DNA from: Streptomyces sp. SUK 48
GTDB taxonomy: Bacteria; Actinomycetota; Actinomycetes; Streptomycetales; Streptomycetaceae
DNA length: 64,000 nucleotides
Reading direction: 5' to 3'
Assembly (NCBI RefSeq): GCF_009650765.1
Contig: NZ_CP045740.1
Location: 5,742,001 to 5,806,000, forward strand
A model generated the notes under the pieces. That model saw nothing but the letters and a program-made list of their open reading frames with translations, was not told the origin of the DNA and searched no databases. How positions within the stretch are numbered: the stretch's first letter is position 1; every line of letters starts with the position of its first letter. The translations under genes and the position numbers were made by a program. Shown piece by piece: positions 50,002 to 59,264 of the stretch.

Positions 50002-50031
50002 CGCTCGGTGCCGAAGCCGGTGCCGGCGTGC

Positions 50032-50889
50032 TCAGGGCAGGGTCAGGATGTCCGCGCCGTCGTCCGTGACCACCAGCGTGTGCTCGAACTGCGCGGTGCG
50101 CCTGCGGTCCTTCGTCACGACCGTCCAGCCGTCCTCCCACATGTCGTACTCGTGGGTGCCCAGCGTCAGCATCGGCTCGATGGTGAAGGTCATGCCGGGC
50201 TGCATCACCGTGGTGGCGTGCGGGCTGTCGTAGTGCGGGATGATCAGGCCGGAGTGGAACGACGTGTTGATGCCGTGCCCGGTGAAGTCCCGCACCACGC
50301 CGTAGCCGAACCGCTTGGCGTACGACTCGATGACCCGGCCGATGATGTTGATCTGCCGGCCCGGCTTGACCGCCTTGATCGCCCGGCTGAGGGCCTCGCG
50401 GGTGCGCTCCACCAGCAGCCGCGACTCCTCGTCCACGTCCCCGACCAGGTACGTGGCGTTGTTGTCGCCGTGCACCCCGCCGATGTACGCGGTCACGTCC
50501 AGATTGACGATGTCGCCGTCCCGCAGGACCGTCGAGTCCGGGATGCCGTGGCAGATGACCTCGTTGACCGAGGTGCACAGGGACTTGGGGAAGCCGCGGT
50601 AGCCGAGCGTGGACGGGTAGGCGCCGTGGTCGCACATGTAGGCGTGGGCCACCTGGTCCAGCTGGTCCGTGGTGACCCCGGGCGCGATGATCTTCGCGGC
50701 CTCCTCCATCGCCCGGGCGGCGATCCGCCCGGCGACCCGCATGGCCTCGACGGTCTCCGGGGTCTGCACCTCGGGCCCGGTGTACGGCGTCGGCGCGGGC
50801 TTGCCGACGTACTCGGGGCGACGGATGTTCCCCGGGACGGAGCGAATGGGGGACTGTTCCCCCGGTACGAGCAGCGACTGGCCAGACAT
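50032..50889 (-). CDS. map: type I methionine aminopeptidase
   Basis: This 285-residue enzyme removes the initiator Met from nascent proteins. The N-terminal extension of about 40 residues ([20 protein letters not shown]) is the form seen in actinobacterial MetAP-1c. Catalytic and metal residues are visible in [11 protein letters not shown] (His), [19 protein letters not shown] (two Asp), [11 protein letters not shown] (His), TIEPML (Glu) and AQFEHTLVV (Glu). Length and motifs are normal. The start is ATG 50889. It is divergent from the small conserved gene at 50952. Confidence 0.95.
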   Translation of the reverse strand: MSGQSLLVPGEQSPIRSVPGNIRRPEYVGKPAPTPYTGPEVQTPETVEAMRVAGRIAARAMEEAAKIIAPGVTTDQLDQVAHAYMCDHGAYPSTLGYRGFPKSLCTSVNEVICHGIPDSTVLRDGDIVNLDVTAYIGGVHGDNNATYLVGDVDEESRLLVERTREALSRAIKAVKPGRQINIIGRVIESYAKRFGYGVVRDFTGHGINTSFHSGLIIPHYDSPHATTVMQPGMTFTIEPMLTLGTHEYDMWEDGWTVVTKDRRRTAQFEHTLVVTDDGADILTLP

Positions 50890-50951
50890 GTCGGCGAGTC
50901 TATCCAGCGGACATGGGGGAACATGACGTTGGTCGGTGAGAGGAGCAGTCC

Positions 50952-51191
50952 ATGGCCCTGTTCAAGAAGCGAACCGTGGGCAAGCCGGGTGAGTGGTACT
51001 ACTGCCTGGAGCACAAGAAGGTCGAGGAGGGGCCGGACTGTCCGGGCAAGGACCGGTTCGGGCCGTACGCCTCCCCGCAAGAGGCCCAGCACGCGATGGA
51101 GTCGGCGGCCGAGCGCAATCTGGAGTGGGAGAACGACCCGCGCTGGCACGACGCCTCCAAGCCGGGTTCCGGGGGCGCCGGGGAGGAGTGA
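50952..51191 (+). CDS. small conserved Streptomyces protein, 79 residues
   Basis: ATG 50952 follows GAGAGGAG. The protein ([20 protein letters not shown]) is charged and soluble, with Cys-x-x-H (CLEH) and a second Cys in [13 protein letters not shown] that together could bind a metal ion. The second half is a helix ([20 protein letters not shown]). I recall it as a conserved actinobacterial hypothetical protein next to map; function is unknown. Its stop abuts the convergent MFS gene. Confidence 0.82.
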   Translation: MALFKKRTVGKPGEWYYCLEHKKVEEGPDCPGKDRFGPYASPQEAQHAMESAAERNLEWENDPRWHDASKPGSGGAGEE

Positions 51192-52469
51192 TCACGCCTT
51201 CGCGGGGGCGGCCTCGGCGCGGCGCTCCCGCATCCGTACCGCGTGCGTGTTCGTCCGCGCGTCGTACGTCATGAGGCCCGGCAGGCACAGCGCGAGCAGG
51301 CCCACCGCGCCCGCGCAGGCCAGACCGCCGCACGCGACGGACGTGCGCAGGCCCGTCCACGCGGCGAGGCCGCCCGCGCGGACCTGGCCCAGCTGCGGGC
51401 CCACCGAGTAGGACAGCAATTCGATCCCGGCGAGCCGGCCGCGCAGCTCGTCGGGGATCGTCTGGTTCCACATGGCCGACCGGAAGACACCGCTGACCAT
51501 GTCGAACCCGCCGCCGACGGCGAGCAGGAGCAGCACCAGCCAGACCTCGCGCGTCAGCCCCACCGCGGCCATCGACAGGCCCCAGCCGGCCGCCGCCAGC
51601 ACCACCATCAGGCCGTGCCGCTGCACCCGCGAGGCCCAGCCGCTGGTCAGGCTCACCAGCAGGGCGCCCGCCGGGATGCTCGCGTACATCAGCCCGAGCG
51701 CCCAGTCCGCGTGCAGTTCGTCGGCGAGGAACGGCAGCACCGCGAGCGGCATCGCCAGCGACATCGCCGCGAGGTCCACGACATAGGTGCCGAGGAGTTC
51801 CTTGCGGCTCCACGCGTACCGGGCGCCCTCCGCGATCGCCCGCAGCGAGGGCTTCGCGGCCTCGTGGGCGGCGGGGGAGGCCGCGATCGGCAGGATGTAC
51901 GCCAGCGAGACGGCGAAGGTCAGCGCATCGGCGGCGTACGCCCAGCCCAGGCCCGCGTACGCCACCACCACGCCCGCGAGCGCCGGGCCCGCGACGCCGC
52001 CCACGGTCCAGCGCAGCGAGTTCAGCGAGCCCGCGGCGGCCATGTCGTCATGGGCGACGATCCTCGGCCACAGCGAGTCCAGGGCCGGGCGCTGCACCGC
52101 GCCGAGCGCGGAGGAGAGCGCGGCGACGACGTACAGCGGCCAGATCGCGGGGCTCGGCAGCAGCGCGTTGAGCAGCAGCGCCGCGCTGAGCAGCCCTTGG
52201 CCGGCCTCCGTCCACAGGATCAGGCCCCGCTTGTCCAGCGCGTCGGCCAGCGCGCCGCCGTACAGCCCGCACACGATCAGCGGCAGCAGCTCCACCGCGC
52301 CGATCGCCCCGACGGCCGCCGTGGACCCCGTGAGGTCCTTCAGCTGCACGGGCAGCGCGACCAGGGTCAGGAAACTGCCGAAGCCGCTGATCAGCCCCGA
52401 CTTCCACAGACGTCGGAAGTCGGCGGAGGCCCGCCAGGGAGCGAGATCGGGAAGCAGCGCGGAAGTCAC
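51192..52469 (-). CDS. MFS transporter (EntS/enterobactin-exporter-like group)
   Basis: This 425-residue transporter has about 12 helices of the MFS_3 type: FRRLWKSGLISGFGSFLTLVALPVQLKDLTG at the start and GGALADALDKR in the first loop. A late conserved block reads VSGVFRSAMWNQTIPDELRGRL. This branch includes exporters for siderophores and macrolides. GTG 52469 (TSALLPDLAPWRASADF) follows GGAG and is preferred over the upstream extension, which has low-complexity Arg/Gly sequence. It is convergent with the small gene at 50952. Confidence 0.87.
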   Translation of the reverse strand: MTSALLPDLAPWRASADFRRLWKSGLISGFGSFLTLVALPVQLKDLTGSTAAVGAIGAVELLPLIVCGLYGGALADALDKRGLILWTEAGQGLLSAALLLNALLPSPAIWPLYVVAALSSALGAVQRPALDSLWPRIVAHDDMAAAGSLNSLRWTVGGVAGPALAGVVVAYAGLGWAYAADALTFAVSLAYILPIAASPAAHEAAKPSLRAIAEGARYAWSRKELLGTYVVDLAAMSLAMPLAVLPFLADELHADWALGLMYASIPAGALLVSLTSGWASRVQRHGLMVVLAAAGWGLSMAAVGLTREVWLVLLLLAVGGGFDMVSGVFRSAMWNQTIPDELRGRLAGIELLSYSVGPQLGQVRAGGLAAWTGLRTSVACGGLACAGAVGLLALCLPGLMTYDARTNTHAVRMRERRAEAAPAKA

Positions 52470-52630
52470 CTGGGCATGCTCCGGACGAACAGGGCGCCGG
52501 GGCAACTGCTTTTCTCCGCCGCGCCCGTCGCCGGCCACGCCCGCACGCCTCGCGATCCCGCCCGCACGCCTGCCGGCCGCACTCGTGCTTTCCCGGTCAC
52601 CGTGCGCACCCGGCGACGTAGAGTCGCCCC

Positions 52631-53335
52631 ATGACCTCTACCGACAGCGCACAGAAGGCCCCCGCCAAGGATCCCTGGGACCTGCCCGACGTCTCCGGGC
52701 ACGTCGTCGGCGTGCTCGGCGGCACCGGACCGCAGGGCAAGGGACTGGCCTACCGGCTCGCCAGGGCCGGGCAGAAGGTGATCATCGGCTCCCGGTCCGC
52801 CGACCGGGCCCGGGCCGCCGCGGACGAACTCGGCCACGGCGTCGAGGGCGCCGACAACGCCGAGGCCGCGCGCCGCAGCGACATCGTGATCGTCGCCGTC
52901 CCGTGGGACGGGCACGGCGACACCCTGAAGTCGCTCGCCGCCGACCTGGCCGGCAAGCTCGTCGTGGACTGCGTCAACCCGCTCGGCTTCGACAAGCAGG
53001 GCGCCTACGCCCTCAAGCCCGAGGAGGGCAGCGCCGCCGAGCAGGCCGCCGCCCTGCTGCCGGACTCCCGGGTCGCCGCCGCCTTCCACCATCTGTCGGC
53101 CGTCCTGCTCCAGGACCCGGAGATCGAGCAGATCGACACCGACGTCATGGTGCTCGGCGAGGAGCGCGCCGACGTGGAGATCGTGCAGGCGCTCGCCGGG
53201 CGTATCCCCGGCATGCGCGGCATCTTCGCGGGGCGGCTGCGCAACGCCCACCAGGTCGAGTCGCTGGTCGCCAACCTGATCTCGGTCAACCGCCGCTACA
53301 AGGCGCATGCGGGGCTCCGGCTCACCGACGTATGA
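52631..53335 (+). CDS. npdG: NADPH-dependent F420 reductase
   Basis: This 234-residue enzyme transfers hydride between NADPH and coenzyme F420, supplying reduced F420 to actinobacterial oxidoreductases. The Rossmann motif GVLGGTGPQGKGLAYRLA (about 27-44) is followed by IIGSRSADRA (binds the NADPH phosphate), IVAVPWDGH, VDCVNPLGF and VAAAFHHLSAVLL. Family length is normal. The start is ATG 52631. It is divergent from the MFS gene with 161 bases between starts, with no other feature seen there. Confidence 0.93.
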   Translation: MTSTDSAQKAPAKDPWDLPDVSGHVVGVLGGTGPQGKGLAYRLARAGQKVIIGSRSADRARAAADELGHGVEGADNAEAARRSDIVIVAVPWDGHGDTLKSLAADLAGKLVVDCVNPLGFDKQGAYALKPEEGSAAEQAAALLPDSRVAAAFHHLSAVLLQDPEIEQIDTDVMVLGEERADVEIVQALAGRIPGMRGIFAGRLRNAHQVESLVANLISVNRRYKAHAGLRLTDV

Positions 53336-53437
53336 GCCGTTCGTCCCGCGAGAGCGGGCCGACCTTCCTGTGAGCCGGCCATGGCGATGGGGGACACTGT
53401 TCGCCGTAGCAGTGTCCCCCGACAGGAGCCACCCGCC

Positions 53438-53644
53438 ATGCCCCGCATCGCCCTCTACACCCTCGTCGTCTGCGTCCTCGCGCTGGCCGCGGCCGTCGTC
53501 TCCTTCGCGCAGGGCAGCTGGCTGGGGATCGTCTGGGTGCTGCTGGCGGGCCTCGCGTCCAACATGACCTGGTACTACGTCAAGCGCGCCCGCGCCGCCG
53601 AGCGGGACCGGGCCGTCCCGCAGGACGGACCGGTCACCGGCTGA
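53438..53644 (+). CDS. small membrane protein, 68 residues
   Basis: ATG 53438 follows GGAG. The protein has two hydrophobic helices (ALYTLVVCVLALAAAVVSFA and GIVWVLLAGLASNMTWYYVK) and a charged C-terminus (RARAAERDRAVPQDG). No domain is recognised. It is probably co-transcribed with the F420 reductase gene 102 bases upstream. The frame is open further upstream but reads without a binding site. Confidence 0.75.
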   Translation: MPRIALYTLVVCVLALAAAVVSFAQGSWLGIVWVLLAGLASNMTWYYVKRARAAERDRAVPQDGPVTG

Positions 53645-53660
53645 CCGCGCCGCGCGGCCG

Positions 53661-54464
53661 TCACTGGCCGGCCAGGCACACCTCCGGCGTCCCGTTCCAG
53701 AACCGGTAGAGCCAGTACCCGCAGTCCGAGTAGGCCGGGTCCACCCCGAGCCCGCGCAGGATGTCGTGGATCAGGCCGAAGAACGCGATGTTCAGCGACG
53801 GAATCCACAGCAGCGCGAACACGATCAGCAGCCCGAACATCGGGAACGCCTCCACCTGCCGCTTCACCCCGTCCGGCAGCCAGGGCTCCAGCACTCCGTA
53901 CCCGTCGAGCCCGGGCACCGGCAGCAGGTTCAGCAGCGCCGCCGTCACCTGGAGCAGCGCGAGGAACGCCAGCGCGAAGCGGAACACCATCGGCACCCCG
54001 TCGAGCGCGTGCAGCCAGAACGGCGCCGTGCACACCAGCGCGAACAACGCGTTCGTCAGCGGGCCCGCCGCCGAGATCAGGCTCAGCCGCCCGCGGCCCC
54101 GGATGCGGCCGCGCTCGATGAACACCGCGCCGCCGGGCAGGCCGATCCCGCCCATGATCACGAACAGCACCGGCAGCGCGATGCTCAGCAGCGCGTGCGT
54201 GTACTTCAGCGGGTTCAGCGTGAGATAGCCCTTGGCGCCGATCGTGATGTCGCCGCTGTGCAGGGCGGTGCGCGCGTGCGCGTACTCGTGCAGGCACAGG
54301 GAGACGACCCAGGCGGCGGTCACGAACAGGAACACCGCGATGCCCGGCCGCGCCGCGAACCCGGTCCAGGTGGCCCAGCCGGCCACCGCCGCGACGGCCA
54401 GGATGCCGAGGAACACCGGGCTGATCCTGCGGTCGCCGGGATGCCGGGTGGTGGCGGTGGTCAT
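53661..54464 (-). CDS. site-2 protease family protein (peptidase M50)
   Basis: This 267-residue intramembrane zinc metalloprotease homologue has six hydrophobic helices. The zinc motif HExxH is His59-Glu60-Tyr-Ala-His63 in LCLHEYAHART, and the third ligand region is LLNLLPVPGLDGYGVL (about residue 180). Homologues cut membrane-bound anti-sigma factors or other proteins; the partner is unknown and there is no PDZ domain. The start is ATG 54464. It is convergent with the small membrane gene. Confidence 0.9.
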   Translation of the reverse strand: MTTATTRHPGDRRISPVFLGILAVAAVAGWATWTGFAARPGIAVFLFVTAAWVVSLCLHEYAHARTALHSGDITIGAKGYLTLNPLKYTHALLSIALPVLFVIMGGIGLPGGAVFIERGRIRGRGRLSLISAAGPLTNALFALVCTAPFWLHALDGVPMVFRFALAFLALLQVTAALLNLLPVPGLDGYGVLEPWLPDGVKRQVEAFPMFGLLIVFALLWIPSLNIAFFGLIHDILRGLGVDPAYSDCGYWLYRFWNGTPEVCLAGQ

Positions 54465-54826
54465 GAGCGGCTCCTGGGCTGGGCGGACGGATCGGACCGG
54501 CGGGACGGTTCCGGCCGACACGCGGAAAACGTCTCGCACGCGCCGTCCGGTTCCTGGAGAGTGGGTGAATGCCCCGGAAGAGTGTGCCCTCCGCGGACCG
54601 GCGGCGGGGGAGCCGCGGGGCGCCGCCCCGGGCCTGTGGCCGGGTCCGGGACAATGGAGTTGGCCGACGGCCGCCCGAGGTGGCCGAAGGCCGGGGACCT
54701 CGGCGCCGCGGACGGCCCGCGGGCGATCCGTCGTACCGTGGGCGTCCTCGTCACCCCGGACCTCGCCGGGCGCGCCCGCCGCGTCCGGCGACCACCCCCT
54801 GACCGCTTCCCGAGCCCCCGGAGACA
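54465..54826. other. 362-base divergent intergenic region
   Basis: No gene is seen here. It should contain promoters for the site-2 protease gene (leftward) and the AfsR-like gene (rightward). A seven-base hairpin (CCGAGGT at 54675-54681 with ACCTCGG at 54697-54703) is the only structure noted. Confidence 0.5.
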
Positions 54827-57800
54827 ATGGACCCCGTGCGCTATCGCCTTCTCGGTCCCACCCAGGCGCTCCGCCCCGACGGTACGGCCGTCCCCGTCGG
54901 CGGAGCGCGGCTGCGCGCGCTGCTCAGCGTGCTGGCGCTGCGGGCCGGGCGGACCGTGCCCGTGGGCGTGCTGGTGGACGAGGTGTGGGGCGGGGAACCG
55001 CCCGCCGACGCCGCCGGCGCGCTCCAGGCGCTCGTGGGCCGGCTGCGGCGCGCGCTCGGCGCCGACGCCGTGGCCTCCGCCGACGGCGGGTACCGGCTCG
55101 CCGCTTCCGCCGACGACATCGACCTCACCCGTTTCGACCGGCTGACCGGCGACGGCCTCGCCGCCCTCGCCGACGGCGACCCCGCCAAGGCCGCCGGCCT
55201 GCTGGACGACGCCCTCGCGCTGTGGCACGGCCAGGCCCTCGCCGACCTGCCCGACCGCACCGCCGAGGCCGCCCGCTGGGAGACCCGGCGGCTGGACGCG
55301 CGGCGCGCCCGGCACACCGCCGCCCTCGCCCTCGGGCAGGCCGAGAGCGCCCTGCCCGAACTGACCGCCCTGTGCGACCTGCACCCGCTGGACGAACCCC
55401 TCCAGGCGCTGCGGCTGCGCGCCCTGCGCGACCTCGGCCGCCCGGCCCAGGCCCTCGCCGGCTACGAGGACGTACGACGGCTCCTCGCCGACCGGCTCGG
55501 CTCCGACCCGGGCGCCGAACTGCGGGCTCTGCACGCGGAGTTGCTGGGTTCGGGGACGGGTGCGGGCGCGGGTGCGGACGGCGGGTCCGGGCGCGGCTTC
55601 GGCGCGGCGCGGGGCGGCCGGGACCGGGACGGCAGACCCGGCGACGGCGCCCGGGGCAGCAGGCTCGGCGATGTCGTCCAGGGAGTCCACCCCGACCGGC
55701 ATACCCCCGACGCCCGCTCCCACGCGTCCGACGGGTTCCACGGGTCCGCCCGAACCCACGCGTCCGACGGGTCCCACCCGTCCGACGCGCTCCACCCCTC
55801 CGGCCGTTCCCAGGCTACCGACCCTTCCCAGGCCCCCGACCGGTTCCAGGCCACCGACCTTTCCCAGGCCCCCGACGGGCCCGCCCAGGGCAACCTCCCC
55901 GCCCGCCTCACCTCCTTCGTCGGCCGCGAAGCCGACCTCGCGGCCCTGGCCGCCGATCTGGGGACCGCCCGCCTCGTCACCCTGCTCGGGCCCGGCGGCG
56001 CGGGCAAGACCCGGCTCTCCCAGGAGGCCGCCGAGGCGGTACGGCACGTGGTGCGCGACGGCGTGTGGCTCGCCGAACTCGCGCCCGTGGACGACCCCGA
56101 CGCCGTACCCCAGGCCGTGCTCACCGCGATCGGCGCCCGCGAGACCGTGCTGCACGGCGCCGGCGCCGAGAGCATGCGCGCGGTGGTCGACGGACACGAC
56201 CCGCTGGACCGGCTGGTGGAGCACTGCGCCCGGCGCCGGATGCTGCTCGTCCTCGACAACTGCGAGCACGTCATCGAGGCCGCCGCCCACCTCGCCGAAC
56301 GGCTGCTGGCCCGCTGCCCCGAACTGACCGTCCTCGCCACCAGCCGCGAACCCCTCGGCGTGCCCGGCGAGTTGGTGCGCCCGGTGGAGCCGCTGCCCGA
56401 ACCCGTCGCGCTGCGGCTGTTCGCCGAGCGCGGCGCGGCGGCGCGGCCCGGGTTCCGCGTCGCGGACGACCCCGAGGCGTGCGCCGAGATCTGCCGCCGC
56501 CTGGACGGACTGCCCCTCGCCATCGAACTGGCCGCCGCCCGGCTGCGGATGCTGACCCCCCGGCAGATCGCCGACCGTCTCGACGACCGGTTCCGGCTGC
56601 TCACCTCCGGCAGCCGCACCGTGCTGCCCCGCCAGCAGACCCTGCGCGCCGTCGTGGACTGGTCCTGGGACCTGCTGGACGCCGACGAACGCGATGTGCT
56701 CGCCCGGCTGTCCGTCTTCGCGGGCGGCTGCGACCTGGCCGCCGCCGAGGCCGTGTGCGGACCCGTCGCCCTGGACGCCCTCGGCTCCCTGGTCGACAAG
56801 TCCCTGGTGGTGGCCGCCCCCGCGGCCGACGGCACCATGCGCTACCGGCTCCTGGAGACCGTCGCCGAGTACGCCATCGAGCGGCTCGTCCAGGCCGGCC
56901 ACCGCGCCGAGGCCGAGCGCGCCCATCTGACGTACTACCGCGAACTCGCCCGCACCACCGACGCGTTGCTGCGCGGCCCCGGACAGCGCGCCGCCATCGA
57001 ACGCTTCCAGGCGGAGTACGAGAACGTGCGCACCGCCCTCCGGCACGCCGTCGCCGCGCGCGACGAGCAGGAGGGGCTGTGCCTGGTGCTGTCCCTGGTG
57101 TGGTTCTGGCAGATGCGGGACCAGCGCCTGGAGACCCGCGCCTGGTGCCGTGAGGTCATGGCGCTCGGCCCGGACCCGTTCGCCGAGCCGCTGCGCCGCG
57201 CCGAACCGGTCTGGCAGCGCTGCAACGACGCCCCGCCGCCCTACACCGGCGAAGTCCTCCTGGAGGCCCGGCGCGGCGTCCACCTCACCCATCTGTCCTG
57301 CATGGACACCGAGCTGGACGCCTGGCAGACCCCCGCGGCGCAGGCCAAGCTGCGCGCCGTGGCCCAGGTCTACGAGGCGGGGATGCCGCAGACCTGCCGG
57401 TCGCCCGGCATGGTGTGGTTCTTCGCGGTGATGCTCACCGGCGGGGCGGAGCGGATACGGACGATCGCCGACGCCAACGTGGAGACCTGCCGCAACACCC
57501 CCGGCTTCGAGTGGGAGCTGGCCGGCGCCCTCCAGATGCGCGCCAACTTCCTGGCCAACCGCACCGCCTGGGCCGGTGACGCCACCCGCGACGCCGACGA
57601 GGCGCTCGCCATCTTCCGCCGCCTCGGCGACGACTGGGGCACCGCCGAGGCGCTGTCCGCCCGCGGCGAGTCCCATGAGCGCAAGGGCCTGTACAGCGCG
57701 GCCGCCGCCGACTACCGCGCCGCCATCGAGCACGCCGAGCGCCTCGGCGCCCGCGCCCAGACCGCCGTGCTCGGCGCCCGCCTCGGCAGCGTGCTCATGG

Positions 57801-58384
57801 AGTCGGGCGAGCTGGAGGAGGGCGAACGGCTGCTGTGGGAGGTCGTCGCGAGCCAGGACGCCGCGCACAGCGAGGCGATGCCCGCCGCCCGGCTCTTCCT
57901 GGCCTGCTGGCTGGGCCTGGTCGACCGTATCCCCGAGGCCCGGGAGCAACTCCGGCTGCTGCGCGAGGAGTTCAGGATCGCGAACTTCGTCGTCTTCGAC
58001 GCGCTGCTCCTCTGCCAGGAGGCATGGGTGGACGCGATGGACGGCCTGTACGAGGAGGCGCTGGACAAGACCCGCACCGCGCTCGGGCACACCTCCGACC
58101 CGCTCGCCGAGGCCGTCGTCCCCCAACTGCCCTCCACCGCGCTCACCGTGGGCGCCATGGCGCTCGCCCGCATCGACTCCGGCGCCCGCGCCGCCGACGC
58201 CGCCCGAGTGCTGGCCGCCGCCGACCGTATGCTGCCCGTGGGCCATGTCTCCTCCGGCGTGGAGCGCCGGGGCCGCGGCATCACCGAGGCCCGGATCCGC
58301 GAGGTGCTGGACGAGAAGGCGTACGACAGGGCGTACGCCGAAGGCGGTGGCCTCTCCCTCGTGGAGGCCACCGCCCTGGTGTGA
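54827..58384 (+). CDS. AfsR/SARP-like regulator (BTAD + NB-ARC ATPase + TPR)
   Basis: This 1185-residue signal-integrating regulator has an OmpR-type DNA-binding domain (about 5-95; GGARLRALLSVLALRAGRTV), a bacterial transcriptional activation domain (about 98-245; DLTRFDRLTGDGLAALADGD), a low-complexity linker (about 250-355) and an ATPase domain with Walker A LGPGGAGKTRL (about 386-396) and Walker B MLLVLDNCE. A TPR-rich C-terminus (about 690-1180) completes it. It resembles AfsR family regulators of secondary metabolism. ATG 54827 is the likely start; GTG 54836 is an alternative. It has no biosynthetic genes beside it, only a DrrAB-type pump downstream, convergent. Confidence 0.92.
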   Translation: MDPVRYRLLGPTQALRPDGTAVPVGGARLRALLSVLALRAGRTVPVGVLVDEVWGGEPPADAAGALQALVGRLRRALGADAVASADGGYRLAASADDIDLTRFDRLTGDGLAALADGDPAKAAGLLDDALALWHGQALADLPDRTAEAARWETRRLDARRARHTAALALGQAESALPELTALCDLHPLDEPLQALRLRALRDLGRPAQALAGYEDVRRLLADRLGSDPGAELRALHAELLGSGTGAGAGADGGSGRGFGAARGGRDRDGRPGDGARGSRLGDVVQGVHPDRHTPDARSHASDGFHGSARTHASDGSHPSDALHPSGRSQATDPSQAPDRFQATDLSQAPDGPAQGNLPARLTSFVGREADLAALAADLGTARLVTLLGPGGAGKTRLSQEAAEAVRHVVRDGVWLAELAPVDDPDAVPQAVLTAIGARETVLHGAGAESMRAVVDGHDPLDRLVEHCARRRMLLVLDNCEHVIEAAAHLAERLLARCPELTVLATSREPLGVPGELVRPVEPLPEPVALRLFAERGAAARPGFRVADDPEACAEICRRLDGLPLAIELAAARLRMLTPRQIADRLDDRFRLLTSGSRTVLPRQQTLRAVVDWSWDLLDADERDVLARLSVFAGGCDLAAAEAVCGPVALDALGSLVDKSLVVAAPAADGTMRYRLLETVAEYAIERLVQAGHRAEAERAHLTYYRELARTTDALLRGPGQRAAIERFQAEYENVRTALRHAVAARDEQEGLCLVLSLVWFWQMRDQRLETRAWCREVMALGPDPFAEPLRRAEPVWQRCNDAPPPYTGEVLLEARRGVHLTHLSCMDTELDAWQTPAAQAKLRAVAQVYEAGMPQTCRSPGMVWFFAVMLTGGAERIRTIADANVETCRNTPGFEWELAGALQMRANFLANRTAWAGDATRDADEALAIFRRLGDDWGTAEALSARGESHERKGLYSAAAADYRAAIEHAERLGARAQTAVLGARLGSVLMESGELEEGERLLWEVVASQDAAHSEAMPAARLFLACWLGLVDRIPEAREQLRLLREEFRIANFVVFDALLLCQEAWVDAMDGLYEEALDKTRTALGHTSDPLAEAVVPQLPSTALTVGAMALARIDSGARAADAARVLAAADRMLPVGHVSSGVERRGRGITEARIREVLDEKAYDRAYAEGGGLSLVEATALV

Positions 58385-58433
58385 CGTACGGCGTGCGCGC
58401 CGGTCCTTCACGGACACCGGCCCGGCGCCGGCG

Positions 58434-59264
58434 TCAGCTCTTCGTACGGAACTTGTGGATCGCGACCGGCGCCATCACCGCGGTGATCACCACCGACCAG
58501 CCCACGGTCACCCACAGGTCGTGCGCCACCGGGCCGCCGATCATCAGACCCCGGGCCGCGTCCGCGAGCGTGGACAGCGGGTTGTAGTCGGTGAACGCCT
58601 GGAGCCAGCCCGGCATCGACGCGGTCGGCGCGAAGATCGAGGAGCCGAACTGGAGCGGGAACAGCACCAGGAAGCCCACGCCCTGCACGGACTGCGCGCT
58701 CTTCAGGATCACGCCGAGGGTGAGGAACACCCACATGATCGAGGAGGCGAACAGCGCCGACAGACCCACCGTGGCGAACAGCCCGGGCCAGTTGGCGATG
58801 TGGAAGCCGACCAGCACGGCGACGACCATCAGGATGGCGGTCGCGAACAGCATCCGGCCCAGTTCCACCGCGATCTTCGCGAACAGCACCGAGCCGCGCC
58901 CGATCGGCAGCGACCGGAACCGGTCCATCACACCGCTGTTGAAGTCCTGGCTGAAGCCGGTGCCGACACCCTGGGACAGGGTCATGCTCATCATCGCGAG
59001 CATGCCGGGGATGACGTACTGGACGTACTTCTCCTGGCCGCCGCCGAGCGCCTGCCCGATCGAGCCGCCGAAGACGTACACGAACAGCAGCGTGAAGACG
59101 ATCGGCATCAGCAGCGCGTCGAACATGGACTCCGGGTCCTGCCGGATCCACAGCAGGTTGCGCCGGATCAGCGCGCCGGTGTGCCGCAGGTGCCCGCGCA
59201 GCGGGATCCGGACGTCGTCGGCGGTGGTGGTGGCCGCGGTGGCGGCGGTGGTGACGGCGCTCAT
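58434..59264 (-). CDS. ABC-2 permease, DrrB-like
   Basis: This 276-residue permease is of the daunorubicin-resistance DrrB family, with six helices. Conserved blocks are LIRRNLLWIRQDPESMFDALL near the start, VMDRFRSLPIGRGSVL in the middle and FAPTASMPGWLQAFTDYNPL near the end. ATG 59264 overlaps the ATPase stop (ATGA). With the ATPase it forms an exporter of an unknown, probably hydrophobic compound. Confidence 0.93.
   Translation of the reverse strand: MSAVTTAATAATTTADDVRIPLRGHLRHTGALIRRNLLWIRQDPESMFDALLMPIVFTLLFVYVFGGSIGQALGGGQEKYVQYVIPGMLAMMSMTLSQGVGTGFSQDFNSGVMDRFRSLPIGRGSVLFAKIAVELGRMLFATAILMVVAVLVGFHIANWPGLFATVGLSALFASSIMWVFLTLGVILKSAQSVQGVGFLVLFPLQFGSSIFAPTASMPGWLQAFTDYNPLSTLADAARGLMIGGPVAHDLWVTVGWSVVITAVMAPVAIHKFRTKS

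Noticed and set aside
54461..58417. Open frame of about 1300 codons antisense to the AfsR-like gene
   Set aside because: Composition follows from the sense gene's third-position bias, and the sense strand has clear domains. Not a gene.
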